Shown here piece after piece: positions 19,427-28,259 of a stretch of DNA of 64,000 nt. Made by a program: the position numbers and the translations under genes. The stretch is from Streptomyces musisoli. GTDB taxonomy: Bacteria; Actinomycetota; Actinomycetes; Streptomycetales; Streptomycetaceae. The notes under the pieces are model-generated. The model was not told the origin of the DNA. It saw only the letters and a program-made list of their open reading frames with translations, and ran no database searches. The stretch spans positions 186,001 to 250,000 of the forward strand of contig NZ_JAERRH010000006.1 of NCBI RefSeq assembly GCF_016741855.1. The letters are read 5' to 3'. The number at the start of each line of letters is the position of its first letter. The stretch's first letter is position 1.

Positions 19427-20452
19427 TTGCGCGTACTGCTCACCGGACACCAGGGCTATCTGGGAACCGTCATGGCCCCGGTCCTCGCCGCCGCCGGGCA
19501 CGAGATCGTCGGCCTCGACGCCGGCCTGTTCGCCGACTGCGTCCTCGGCCCGGAGCCCGCGGACCCGCAGGGGCACCGGGTGGACCTGCGCGACGTCACG
19601 GCCGAACACGTGGCCGGGGTGGACGCCGTGATCCACCTGGCCGCCCTGTCCAACGACCCGCTGGGATCGCTGGCGCCGGAGCTGACCTACGACATCAACC
19701 ATCACGCGTCCGTACGCCTTGCCCGGCTGGCCCGCGACGCCGGGGTGCGGCGCTTCCTGTACGCGTCGACCTGCTCGGTGTACGGCGCCGCCGGCGGCGA
19801 CGACCTGGTGGCCGAGGACGCCCCGCTGCGCCCGGTGACGCCGTACGCGGAGTCCAAGGTGCGGGTGGAGGACGACCTGCACGCGCTGGCCGACGGCGAC
19901 TTCAGCCCGGTGTACATGCGCAACGCCACCGCCTTCGGCCACTCGCCCCGGCTGCGCGCCGACATCGTGCTGAACAACCTGGTGGGCCACGCGCTGCTGT
20001 CCGGCGAGGTCCTTGTGCTCTCCGACGGCACCCCGTGGCGCCCGCTGGTGCACGCCGCCGACATCGCCCGGGCCTTCACGGCCGCGCTGACCGCGCCGCG
20101 GGAAGCGGTGCACGACCGGGCGTTCAACATCGGCAGCGAGACGAACAACGTCACGGTCGCCCAGATCGCCGAGCAGGTCGCCGAGGCGGTGTCCGGCGCG
20201 AAGGTGCGGATCACCGGGGAGAACGGTGCCGATCCGCGGTCGTACCGGGTGGACTTCTCCCGGTTCCGCACGGCGATCCCCGGCTTCGACTGTGAGTGGA
20301 CGGTGAAGCAGGGCGCGCTCGAACTCGCCGACGCCTACCGCAAGTGCGGGCTGACCCGGGAGGACTTCGAACAGCGCTTCACCCGCCTCGCCGTGCTGCG
20401 CGCGGCGTCCGAGGCCGGTGCCGTCGACGACACCCTGCGGTGGCGCCGGTGA
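19427..20452 (+). CDS. NAD-dependent nucleotide-sugar epimerase/dehydratase (extended SDR)
   Basis: Extended short-chain dehydrogenase of 341 residues with the NAD motif TGHQGYLG (residues 6-13), DAVIHLAALSNDP, the catalytic STCSVYG serine/threonine region and YAESK (Tyr140, Lys144). It probably epimerises, reduces or dehydrates the CDP-sugar made by RfbF. The TTG start at 19427 follows GGGGGG at a good distance. Only 3 bp separate it from the PIG-L gene. The exact reaction is not determined by sequence. Confidence 0.88.
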   Translation: MRVLLTGHQGYLGTVMAPVLAAAGHEIVGLDAGLFADCVLGPEPADPQGHRVDLRDVTAEHVAGVDAVIHLAALSNDPLGSLAPELTYDINHHASVRLARLARDAGVRRFLYASTCSVYGAAGGDDLVAEDAPLRPVTPYAESKVRVEDDLHALADGDFSPVYMRNATAFGHSPRLRADIVLNNLVGHALLSGEVLVLSDGTPWRPLVHAADIARAFTAALTAPREAVHDRAFNIGSETNNVTVAQIAEQVAEAVSGAKVRITGENGADPRSYRVDFSRFRTAIPGFDCEWTVKQGALELADAYRKCGLTREDFEQRFTRLAVLRAASEAGAVDDTLRWRR

Positions 20453-21723
20453 CCGCGGTCGGCGACCGGATGTACGAGCTGGTGGAGCGGGTGTACCCGC
20501 TCTGCCGGAGCATCACCGGCGACGGTGTGCGCGCCACCCTGGACATCGTCGGCGAGTACATCCCGCTGCACGTGCACGAGGTGCCGACCGGGACGCAGGT
20601 GCTCGACTGGACGGTGCCGCAGGAGTGGAACATCCGGGACGCCTACATCGCCGGCCCGGACGGCAACCGGGTCGTCGACTTCGCCGCGTCCAGCCTGCAT
20701 GTGCTCGGCTACAGCGTGCCGGTGTCGGGGACCATGCCCCTGTCCGAGCTGCGCGCGCACCTGCACACCCTGCCGGAGCACCCGTCCTGGGTGCCGTACC
20801 GCACCAGCTACTACCAGCAGGAGTGGGGGTTCTGCCTGGCCCAGGACACCTTGGACGCGCTGCCGGACGGCGAGTACGAGGTGCGCATCGACTCCACGCT
20901 CGCCGACGGCCACCTCACCTACGCCGAGCACGTGGTCCCCGGACAGGTCGCCGACGAGGTGATCGTCTCCTGCCACGTCTGCCACCCGTCGCTGGCCAAC
21001 GACAACATGGCCGGCGTCGCGGTGGCGACGTTCCTGGCCAGGGCGCTGGCCGAGCAGACGCCCTACTACACCTACCGGTTCATCTTCGCGCCCGGCACCA
21101 TCGGGGCGATCACCTGGCTGGCCCGCAACGCGGAGCGGATCGACCGGGTCAAGCACGGTCTGGTGCTGGCCTGCGCCGGCGACCCGGGGTCACTGACGTA
21201 CAAGCAGAGCAGGCGCGGCGACGCGGAGATCGACCGGGTGCTGCGGCACGTGCTGGCCGCCTCCGGACGACCTCACCACGTGGCCGAGTTCACTCCGTAC
21301 GGCTATGACGAGCGGCAGTACTGCTCGCCCGGGTTCGACCTCGGGGTGGGCTCGCTCACCCGGACCCCGTACGCGGGCTATCCCGAGTACCACACGTCGG
21401 CGGACAACCTGGACTTCGTCTCCCCGGAGGCGATGGCGGACACCCTTGCCGTCTGCCGCGAGGCGTTCGCCGTCCTGGACCGCAACCGGCGGTACCTCAA
21501 CCTCAGCCCCTACGGCGAACCACAGCTGGGCCGGCGCGGGTTGTACGACGCGCTCGGCGGGCGCAGCGACACCAAGCAGGCCCAGATGGCCATGCTCTGG
21601 GTGCTCAACCTCTCCGACGGCGAGCACAGTCTGCTGGACGTCGCCGAGCGGTCCGGGCTGCCGTTCGACACCGTCGCCGGCGCGGCCGGCGCCCTGCGGG
21701 GCGCCGGGCTGATCAAGGCATGA
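20449..21723 (+). CDS. DUF4910/aminopeptidase-like protein with C-terminal winged helix
   Basis: A 424-residue protein of the DUF4910/DUF2172 type: an M28-like metallopeptidase fold with an inserted aminopeptidase-associated domain and a small winged-helix tail (AQMAMLWVLNLSDGEHSLLDVA). Candidate metal ligands are His176/His179 in SCHVCHPSLANDN, the following Asp, and His315 in YHTSADNLDF. These proteins recur beside rfbF, PIG-L and methyltransferase genes in polysaccharide loci, but to my knowledge have no assigned reaction; amide hydrolysis or formation on a sugar is one possibility. GTG 20449 overlaps the preceding stop. Confidence 0.85.
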   Translation: MTAVGDRMYELVERVYPLCRSITGDGVRATLDIVGEYIPLHVHEVPTGTQVLDWTVPQEWNIRDAYIAGPDGNRVVDFAASSLHVLGYSVPVSGTMPLSELRAHLHTLPEHPSWVPYRTSYYQQEWGFCLAQDTLDALPDGEYEVRIDSTLADGHLTYAEHVVPGQVADEVIVSCHVCHPSLANDNMAGVAVATFLARALAEQTPYYTYRFIFAPGTIGAITWLARNAERIDRVKHGLVLACAGDPGSLTYKQSRRGDAEIDRVLRHVLAASGRPHHVAEFTPYGYDERQYCSPGFDLGVGSLTRTPYAGYPEYHTSADNLDFVSPEAMADTLAVCREAFAVLDRNRRYLNLSPYGEPQLGRRGLYDALGGRSDTKQAQMAMLWVLNLSDGEHSLLDVAERSGLPFDTVAGAAGALRGAGLIKA

Positions 21724-23036
21724 CGCCGATGACCACCGGGGAGGAGAAGACGGCGCCACCGGCGGCCGGGGCCGAGGGCGGCCGGTCCGCCAAGCGGGCC
21801 CTCGTCGGCCGGCTGTCCTGGGGGCTGGCCGACCAGGCGGCCTCCAGCATGACCAACTTCGCGGTGGGGATCTACGTGGCGCGCTCGCTGGGGGTGACCG
21901 CGTTCGGCGTGTTCAGCCTGGCCTGGGTGACCTACGGCGTGGTGCTCAACGTCTCCCGCGGGCTGGCCACCGATCCGCTCGTGGTGCGCTTCAGCGGCGT
22001 GCCGGACGCGTCCTGGCGCGGGGCGGTGGTCCGGTCGTCGGGCACCGCGCTCGGTGTCGGCTCGGCCATCGGCGCGGCCTGCCTGGTGGTCGGGCTGGGT
22101 CTCGGCGGCCGGGTGGGGCCCGCGTTCGCCTGCCTCGGCGTCGTGCTGCCGGGGCTGCTGCTCCAGGACGCCTGGCGGTTCTCGTTCTTCGCCGCCGGCG
22201 CCGGGCGGAAGGCGTTCGTCAACGACCTCGTGTGCGGCATCGCGCTCGTCCCGGCCATGGTCGTGGCGGCCCGCGTGGGCACCGTGGGCGCTTTCGTGCT
22301 CGCCTGGGGTGCGGCCGCCACGGTGGCCGCCGCGTACGGCTGCCTCCAGTCCGGCATCCGGCCCCGGACGAGCCAGGCGCGCGCGTGGCTCCGGGAGCAG
22401 CGCGATCTCGGCTACCGGTACCTGGTCGAGAACGTCAGTCTCAGCGGCGCGAGCCAGCTGCGGGCGTACGGGCTCGGCGCGATCGCCGGGGTCGGCGCGG
22501 TGGGTGCGGTGCGGGGCGCCGAGCTCCTGATGGGCCCGTTCCTCGCCGTACTGATGGGGCTGTCGCTGGTCACCGTCCCGGAGGCGGCACGGGTGCTGCG
22601 GCAGGCCCCGCACCGCCTCGGCTCGTTCTGCCTCGTGCTGGGCGGCGGGCAGGCCGCCGCCGCGCTGCTGTGGGGCGGGGCGCTGCTGCTGATGCCGGAC
22701 CGGCTCGGCGAGCTGGTGCTCGGCGACGTCTGGCACTCCGCGGCGGCCCTCATCGTGCCGATCACCCTCAGTGTCGCGGGCGCGGGCCTCGGCACCGGCG
22801 CGGCGGCCGGGCTGCGCGCGCTCGGCGCGGCCCGGCGCAGCCTGCGCTGCCAGCTGTTCGCCTCCGCCTGCTACGTCGGCGGCGGGCTCGGCGGGGCGGC
22901 CGTCGCCGGCACGGTCGGCTCGGCCTGGGGCGTCTCCGCCGCGACCGTCAGCGGCTCGGCCGTGTGGTGGCTGCAACTGCGGTCCGCCCTGCGCGAGCAC
23001 CGCCAGAACACGATCCCCGAAGTGAGGACTTCATGA
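21720..23036 (+). CDS. Polysaccharide repeat-unit flippase (Wzx-like, MOP superfamily)
   Basis: Integral membrane protein of 438 residues with about twelve hydrophobic segments, beginning at LVGRLSWGLADQAASSMTNF and VGIYVARSLGVTAFGVFSLAW, the usual start of Wzx proteins. It would flip undecaprenyl-linked repeat units to the outer face for the polymerase. ATG 21720 overlaps the previous stop (ATGA). Confidence 0.88.
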   Translation: MTPMTTGEEKTAPPAAGAEGGRSAKRALVGRLSWGLADQAASSMTNFAVGIYVARSLGVTAFGVFSLAWVTYGVVLNVSRGLATDPLVVRFSGVPDASWRGAVVRSSGTALGVGSAIGAACLVVGLGLGGRVGPAFACLGVVLPGLLLQDAWRFSFFAAGAGRKAFVNDLVCGIALVPAMVVAARVGTVGAFVLAWGAAATVAAAYGCLQSGIRPRTSQARAWLREQRDLGYRYLVENVSLSGASQLRAYGLGAIAGVGAVGAVRGAELLMGPFLAVLMGLSLVTVPEAARVLRQAPHRLGSFCLVLGGGQAAAALLWGGALLLMPDRLGELVLGDVWHSAAALIVPITLSVAGAGLGTGAAAGLRALGAARRSLRCQLFASACYVGGGLGGAAVAGTVGSAWGVSAATVSGSAVWWLQLRSALREHRQNTIPEVRTS

Positions 23037-23980
23037 CCGCCCAACCCAGGCTGAGCATCGGCCTGCCCGTGTACAACGGCGAGGAGTACCTGGCCGAGTC
23101 GCTCGACGCGCTGCTCGGCCAGACCTACGAGGACTTCGAGCTGGTCGTCTCCGACAACGCCTCGACCGACGGGACCGAGGACATCTGCCGCAAGTACGCC
23201 GCGCAGGACGCACGCATCCGGTACATCCGGCTGCTCAGGAACGTCGGCGCGACGCCGAACCACAACTACGTGTTCACGCAGTGCCGTGGCGAGCTGTTCA
23301 AGTGGGCCTCGCACGACGACCTCTACGCCCGCGATCTGCTGCGGCGCTGCGTCGAGGCGCTGGACGAGCGGCCGGACGTGATCCTCGCGCACGCCGACCA
23401 GGCGGTCATCGACGGCGACGGCCAGGTGAAGGTCCCCTACGAGTACACGCTCGCCACCGGCTCGCCGCACGCGCCGGAGCGGTTCCGCAGCATGCTGTTC
23501 GAGCCCGGCGGTGACGACTTCTACGGGGTGATCCGGGCCGACGCGCTGCGCAGGGTGAGGCCGATGGACAGCTACCACCACGCGGACCGCACGTTCGTCG
23601 CCGAGATCGCCCTGCACGGGCGGTTCCACCAGGTGCCGGAACTCCTCTACTTCCGCCGCGACCACCCCACCCGCGCCGAGCGGGCGAACCCGTCCAAGCG
23701 CTCCCGGTGCGTCAACCTGGACCCGCGCCGGGCGGGCCCGCTGCACCCGACGCCCCGCCTGCTCGCCGAGTACGTGTGGGGCTTCACCTCGGCGATCCGG
23801 CGGGCCCCGTTGTCCCCGGCCGACCGGCGCGAGTGCTACCGCCACCTGGCCACGTGGATGACCAGCCGGGTCCGGCCGGGCGCCGGCGAGCGGGTGGAGG
23901 ACCGCGCCCCGGTCGACCCCGCCAAGCTGACCGTCTGCGTCGACGCCCTCGTCGCCGGACGTGACGGGAGGCGGGCATGA
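23033..23980 (+). CDS. Glycosyltransferase family 2
   Basis: GT-A inverting glycosyltransferase of 315 residues. It opens with LSIGLPVYNGEEYLAESLDA and VVSDNASTDGTEDI (nucleotide-binding Asp), followed by WASHDDLYARDLL as the DxD-equivalent. Adds a sugar to the lipid-linked repeat in the cytoplasm. ATG 23033 overlaps the flippase stop (ATGA) and its own stop overlaps the next ATG. Confidence 0.9.
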   Translation: MTAQPRLSIGLPVYNGEEYLAESLDALLGQTYEDFELVVSDNASTDGTEDICRKYAAQDARIRYIRLLRNVGATPNHNYVFTQCRGELFKWASHDDLYARDLLRRCVEALDERPDVILAHADQAVIDGDGQVKVPYEYTLATGSPHAPERFRSMLFEPGGDDFYGVIRADALRRVRPMDSYHHADRTFVAEIALHGRFHQVPELLYFRRDHPTRAERANPSKRSRCVNLDPRRAGPLHPTPRLLAEYVWGFTSAIRRAPLSPADRRECYRHLATWMTSRVRPGAGERVEDRAPVDPAKLTVCVDALVAGRDGRRA

Positions 23981-25206
23981 CGTCACGTGAGACTCCGGTA
24001 CGGGTCGGGGTGTTCGGTCTGCTCGGCTCCGGCAACCTCGGCAACGACGGGTCGCTCGAGGCCGTGCTCGGATACCTCCGCGCCCGGCACCCGGAGGCGG
24101 TCGTGGACGCGCTGTGCGGCGGACCCGAGGCGGTGACGGCCAAGTTCGGGATCCCCGCGACGCGGCTCCACTGGAACCGCGCGGAGTACCGGACCGCGTC
24201 CCGTGCGGGCGCCATCGCGTCGAAGGGCCTCGGCAAACTCGTCGACGCCTTCCGCACCGCCGCCTGGGTGCGCCGGCACGACGTGGTGATCGTGCCGGGC
24301 ATGGGCGTCCTGGAGGCCACCCTGCCGCTGCGGCCGTGGGGCTTCCCGTACTCGCTGTTCCTGCTCTGCGCGAGCGGCCGGCTGCTGCGCACCCGGGTCG
24401 CGCTGGTCAGCGTCGGCGCCGCGACGATCGGCAGCCGGCCGACCCGGGCCCTGGTGCGCTGGTCGGGGCGGCTGGCCGCGTACCGGTCGTACCGGGACGA
24501 CCAGTCCCGTGACGCGATGCGGGCGATGGGCGTGGACACCGCGCGCGACGAGGTCTACCCGGACCTCGCCTTCTCCCTGCCGACGCCGGACGCGAGGGTG
24601 CCCTCGGGGCCGCCGGGCCGGGTCTGCGTCGGTGTCATGGACTTCCACGGCGGCAACGACGACCGCGCCCGGGCCGAGGAGATCCACCGGCGCTACCTCG
24701 ACGGGACGATCCGGTTCGTCCGCGCGCTGGTCGAGGAGGGCAGGCCGGTCCGGCTGCTCACCGGTGACGAGTGCGATGCGCCGGTGGTCGCCGCGATCCT
24801 CGAGGCGGTGGACTCGCCGCTGGTGACCGCCGCCGAGCCGGCCTCACTGGCCGACCTGATGAGGGAGACCGCGGCTGCCGACACCGTGGTGGCGGTCCGG
24901 TACCACAACCTCATCTGCGCGCTGAAGACCGGCACGCCCGCGCTCGCCGTCAGCTATGCGGCGAAGAGCGACGCGCTCATGGACCGGATGGGGCTCGGCG
25001 CGTACTGCCACCCGGCGCGCGAGGTCGACGCCGACCGGCTGCTCGAACAGTTCCGGGCGCTGGAGAAGCGTTCGGCCGAGCTGAGGCAGGTCCTCGCCGA
25101 GCGGAACCTGGCCGCCGCCCGGCACCTCGAGCACCAGTTCAGCTCCTTGACAGCGGCCCTGTTCCCGGCGGCCGACCACGCCCACGCCCTGCGGGAGGCT
25201 CCATGA
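23977..25206 (+). CDS. Polysaccharide pyruvyl transferase family protein
   Basis: Ketal pyruvyl transferase family (409 residues), using phosphoenolpyruvate to put an acidic pyruvate ketal on a sugar of the repeat. Recognised by GVFGLLGSGNLGNDGSLEAV at the N-terminus, VVIVPGMGVLEATLPL, VCVGVMDFHGGN and the C-terminal VVAVRYHNLICALKTGTPALAV, where the His is a conserved donor-site residue. A second negative charge per repeat would fit an anionic polymer. Confidence 0.88.
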   Translation: MTSRETPVRVGVFGLLGSGNLGNDGSLEAVLGYLRARHPEAVVDALCGGPEAVTAKFGIPATRLHWNRAEYRTASRAGAIASKGLGKLVDAFRTAAWVRRHDVVIVPGMGVLEATLPLRPWGFPYSLFLLCASGRLLRTRVALVSVGAATIGSRPTRALVRWSGRLAAYRSYRDDQSRDAMRAMGVDTARDEVYPDLAFSLPTPDARVPSGPPGRVCVGVMDFHGGNDDRARAEEIHRRYLDGTIRFVRALVEEGRPVRLLTGDECDAPVVAAILEAVDSPLVTAAEPASLADLMRETAAADTVVAVRYHNLICALKTGTPALAVSYAAKSDALMDRMGLGAYCHPAREVDADRLLEQFRALEKRSAELRQVLAERNLAAARHLEHQFSSLTAALFPAADHAHALREAP

Positions 25207-25754
25207 AGGCGACCGAAGTCCCGGCGATCGACGGGGCGTTCCTGTTCGAGCCGACACCATACGCCGACGAGCGCGGCTTCTTCTGCCGCACCTTCGACGC
25301 CGACGTGTTCCGCTCGGTGGGCCTCGACCCGGACGCCTTCGTACAGGACAGCGTGTCCCGCTCGGTGGGAGGCGTGCTGCGCGGTCTGCACCTGCGCTCC
25401 GGCGCGGGCGAGGCCAAGCTGGTGCGGTGCTCGTACGGGAGGATCTTCGACGTCGTCGTGGACCTGCGGCCCCACTCGCCGACCTACCGCGGCCGGGCCT
25501 TCTTCGAGCTGTCCGACGAGACGCAGGCGGCCCTGTACATCCCGGCGGGGTGCGCGCACGGCTTCCAGGCGCTGACGGAGACCGCCGACGTCTCGTACCG
25601 GATCGACCGCCCGCACGATCCGGCCGAGGACGTGACGATCGCGTTCGACGACCCGGAGCTGGCCGTCCCGTGGCCGCTGCCGGTCACATCGATGTCCCAG
25701 CGGGACCGGGAGGCGCCGAGCCTCGCCCAGGTCCTGAAGCACATGGAGAGTTGA
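25203..25754 (+). CDS. rfbC: dTDP-4-dehydrorhamnose 3,5-epimerase family (RmlC-like)
   Basis: Cupin epimerase of standard length (183 residues). The catalytic His is in VLRGLHLR (His63), and FDVVVDLRPHSPTYRG, YIPAGCAHGFQAL and ETADVSYR mark the rest of the active-site barrel. With no RmlA, RmlB or RmlD in the window, it may act on the CDP-4-keto sugar of this cluster rather than on a rhamnose precursor. ATG 25203 overlaps the preceding stop. Confidence 0.9.
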   Translation: MKATEVPAIDGAFLFEPTPYADERGFFCRTFDADVFRSVGLDPDAFVQDSVSRSVGGVLRGLHLRSGAGEAKLVRCSYGRIFDVVVDLRPHSPTYRGRAFFELSDETQAALYIPAGCAHGFQALTETADVSYRIDRPHDPAEDVTIAFDDPELAVPWPLPVTSMSQRDREAPSLAQVLKHMES

Positions 25755-25762
25755 GGTCGGCG

Positions 25763-27115
25763 TTGGACACAGAAGGCACAGAAAACACGGAAGGCACCGA
25801 AGAGTTCCGCCTTCCCAGGTCGCGGAGGGCGAACGAGCGGCTGCACGCCCTGATCCCCGGGGGCGCGCACACCTACGCCAAGGGCGACGACCAGTACCCC
25901 GAGAACCTGGCCCCGGTCATCAGCCACGGCCGCGGTGCCCATGTGTGGGACGTCGACGGCAACCGCTACATCGAGTACGGCTCCGGCCTGCGGTCGGTCA
26001 GCCTCGGCCACGCCCACCCACGCGTGGTCGAGGCGGTGCGGCGGGAACTCGACCGCGGCAGCAACTTCGTCCGGCCGTCCGTCGTGGAGGTCGAGGCCGC
26101 GGAACTCTTCCTGGCCACGGTACCGACCGCCGAGATGGTGAAGTTCGCGAAGAACGGCTCCGACGCCACCACCGCCGCGGTGCGCCTCGCCCGCGCCGCC
26201 ACCGGGCGCCCGCGGGTCGCCCTCTGCGCCGACCATCCGTTCTTCTCCGTCGACGACTGGTTCATCGGCACCACGCCGATGTCCGCCGGTATTCCGGCGG
26301 CGACCAACGAGCTGACCGTGGCGTTCCCCTACGGTGACCTGTCCGCCACGGAGGAGCTGCTCACCCGGTACCAGGGCGAGGTCGCGTGCCTGATCCTCGA
26401 ACCGGCCACCCACACCGAGCCGCCGCCCGGGTACCTCGCCGGCCTGCGCGAGCTGGCCGACCGGCACGGCTGTGTCCTGATCTTCGATGAGATGATCACC
26501 GGCTTCCGCTGGTCCGAGGCGGGCGCCCAGGGCCTGTACGGCGTCGTCCCCGACCTCTCCACGTTCGGCAAGGCGCTGGGCAACGGATTCGCCGTCTCCG
26601 CGCTGGCCGGGCGCCGCGAACTGATGGAGCGGGGCGGGCTGCGCCACTCGGGCGACCGGGTGTTCCTGCTGTCCACCACGCACGGTGCGGAGACGCACTC
26701 CCTGGCAGCCGCGATGGCCGTGTTCACCACCTACGCGCAGGAGGGCGTCACGGCGCGGCTGCACGCCCTCGGCGAGCGGCTGGCCGCCGGTGTCCGCAAC
26801 GCCGCGGCCGCCATGGGCGTCGGCGACCACCTCGTCGTCCGGGGCCGGGCCAGCAACCTGGTCTTCGCCACCCTCGACGAGAACCGGCAGCCGTCGCAGC
26901 CGTACCGCACGCTGTTCCTGCGCCGGCTCCTCGCGGGTGGGGTGCTGGCCCCGTCGTTCGTGGTGAGCAGCGCGCTCGACGACGCCGACATCGATCGCAC
27001 CGTCGACGTGGTGGGCGAGGCGTGCGCGGTGTACCGGAAGGCGCTGGACGCCGGTGACCCCACCCCCTGGCTGGCCGGACGGCCGGTGAAGCCCGTGTTC
27101 CGCCGCCTGTCGTGA
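25763..27115 (+). CDS. Glutamate-1-semialdehyde aminomutase-type class III aminotransferase
   Basis: PLP-dependent fold-type I aminotransferase of 450 residues, similar to HemL (IPGGAHTYAKGDDQYP, VKFAKNGSDATTAAVRLARA, LIFDEMITGFRWSEAGAQ). The PLP lysine is Lys270 in TFGKALGNGF. In a polysaccharide locus these homologues normally aminate a keto-sugar or attach an amino group to a side chain rather than making haem. The TTG at 25763 sits 5-6 nt after GAGGTCGG; no ATG or GTG is suitably placed. The first residues are a short acidic Thr-Glu-Gly repeat. It is the last gene of the cluster. Confidence 0.87.
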   Translation: MDTEGTENTEGTEEFRLPRSRRANERLHALIPGGAHTYAKGDDQYPENLAPVISHGRGAHVWDVDGNRYIEYGSGLRSVSLGHAHPRVVEAVRRELDRGSNFVRPSVVEVEAAELFLATVPTAEMVKFAKNGSDATTAAVRLARAATGRPRVALCADHPFFSVDDWFIGTTPMSAGIPAATNELTVAFPYGDLSATEELLTRYQGEVACLILEPATHTEPPPGYLAGLRELADRHGCVLIFDEMITGFRWSEAGAQGLYGVVPDLSTFGKALGNGFAVSALAGRRELMERGGLRHSGDRVFLLSTTHGAETHSLAAAMAVFTTYAQEGVTARLHALGERLAAGVRNAAAAMGVGDHLVVRGRASNLVFATLDENRQPSQPYRTLFLRRLLAGGVLAPSFVVSSALDDADIDRTVDVVGEACAVYRKALDAGDPTPWLAGRPVKPVFRRLS

Positions 27116-27116
27116 C

Positions 27117-27131
27117 CTGACGTGACGTCAG
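27117..27131. terminator. Inverted repeat at the convergent junction of the polysaccharide cluster and the PAP2 gene
   Basis: CTGACGTGACGTCAG has perfect 7-nt arms around one base, between two convergent stop codons. It could be a weak bidirectional terminator, but there is no T-run and the loop is tiny. Confidence 0.3.
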
Positions 27132-27811
27132 CGGCGTTGCTGCGGGCCGGTGTCGGCCGTCCGGTCGGTGAGCCGGTCGGCCGTCCGGTCGACCAGCCAC
27201 GCGGTCGCCGGTGTCACAGCCAGCGCGGTGCACCAGCCGCCGAGCACGTCGGTCGGGTAGTGCGCGCCGAGGGCGACCTGCGCCCAGCCCATGGCGGCGC
27301 CGGCGACCAGCGCCGTGGCGAGCACGAGTGACGTGCCGGCCGTCCTGCCGAGGCCGAGCCGGCCGCTCGCGAGCAGCGCCGCCACGAGGGCGAGCGCGGT
27401 GAGGAAGGCGGTGTGGCCGCTCGGGTAGGACAGGTTGTCGGCGCCGTGGATGGTGCGTCCCGCCAGGTGCTTGAGCAGCGTCGCCGTTCCCACGGTCAGG
27501 CCGGCGCCGGCGACGACGAGCACCGCCGAGCGAGGACGCCGAAGCAGCAGGCAGCCCGTCACGGTGGCCACGATCAGCATGGCCGCTCCCCCGGGCTCCC
27601 CCAGGAAGTCCAGGGCGAGGGCGACGTGCCGCCACGGCGGCCCGACACCGTCCACCGTCGCCCCGATCCGTGCGTCCACCCTGCCGGGCTTGCTCGCGTC
27701 GGCATACCGGACCCCGAGCAGGAGGACCAGCAGCGCGGCGAGAGCCGCGATCGGTCCGAGCCACCTGCGCAGTGTCGGGGGCAGCGCCGCGGGCGCCGGC
27801 CGGCCGGTCAC
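27128..27811 (-). CDS. PAP2 superfamily membrane phosphatase
   Basis: Integral membrane lipid phosphatase (227 residues from the GTG at 27811; a longer GTG start at 27889 is possible). It has about five to six TM helices and the PAP2 active-site motifs YPSGHTAF and QVALGAHYPTDVLGG, with KHLAGRT as a divergent first motif. Such enzymes hydrolyse undecaprenyl pyrophosphate or phosphatidate. Converging on the end of the polysaccharide cluster, it could recycle the lipid carrier, but it is on the opposite strand and not co-transcribed. Confidence 0.85.
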   Translation of the reverse strand: MTGRPAPAALPPTLRRWLGPIAALAALLVLLLGVRYADASKPGRVDARIGATVDGVGPPWRHVALALDFLGEPGGAAMLIVATVTGCLLLRRPRSAVLVVAGAGLTVGTATLLKHLAGRTIHGADNLSYPSGHTAFLTALALVAALLASGRLGLGRTAGTSLVLATALVAGAAMGWAQVALGAHYPTDVLGGWCTALAVTPATAWLVDRTADRLTDRTADTGPQQRR

Positions 27812-28259
27812 ACGCCCACCGCGTCCGGTCGCCCTGCGGTGGGCCGGACCGGCTTGCGGACCCGCGCGGTCCTGACGATCCCCCGCCACTGCCGCCGGTC
27901 GGCGTGGCCTTCGACTTCCGTTGGCGCCAACTCCCCACCAGTACCCTGGTCATGGGCATCGAGCATGTCTTCGCTCGCCACCCTAACCAACAATGCGGCG
28001 GCGCACACCGGCATCGGAAAGTCCGCGTACCGACGCCGCCGGGGCCGTCGGGCGGACCGGCGGCGACGCTGCGGTACGGCGGCCGCCGGCTCTCCCCGGC
28101 GCCGTTGCGAGGCCGCGGCACGACCGGCACTCCCCGCGGGGGGCCGGCGCAGGACCTGCTCGCGGTTCACCGGTGGTGATCCGCAGCACTCGCCCCGCCC
28201 GGCGCGAGGCCCCGCCCCGCTGCCGTCTCAGCGGGGCGACGGCCCCCTCCCGCCGGCGG
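27812..28259. other. Intergenic region without a supported gene
   Basis: Frames here are Arg-rich and lack coding character. It holds a perfect 12-bp palindrome, GTTGGCGCCAAC (27920-27931), about 110 bp upstream of the PAP2 start, which could be a regulatory site, and the terminator at 28214-28237. Nothing else was recognised. Confidence 0.5.
28214..28237. terminator. Rho-independent-type terminator hairpin
   Basis: GCCCCGCTG pairs perfectly with CAGCGGGGC over 9 bp around a 6-nt loop, starting 22 bp after the stop codon of the leftward oxidoreductase gene. There is no U-tract, as is common for Streptomyces terminators. Confidence 0.7.

Noticed and set aside
27808..28170. 120-codon minus-strand frame upstream of the PAP2 gene
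   Set aside because: Arg/Ala-rich without recognisable features; overlaps the PAP2 start region in another frame.
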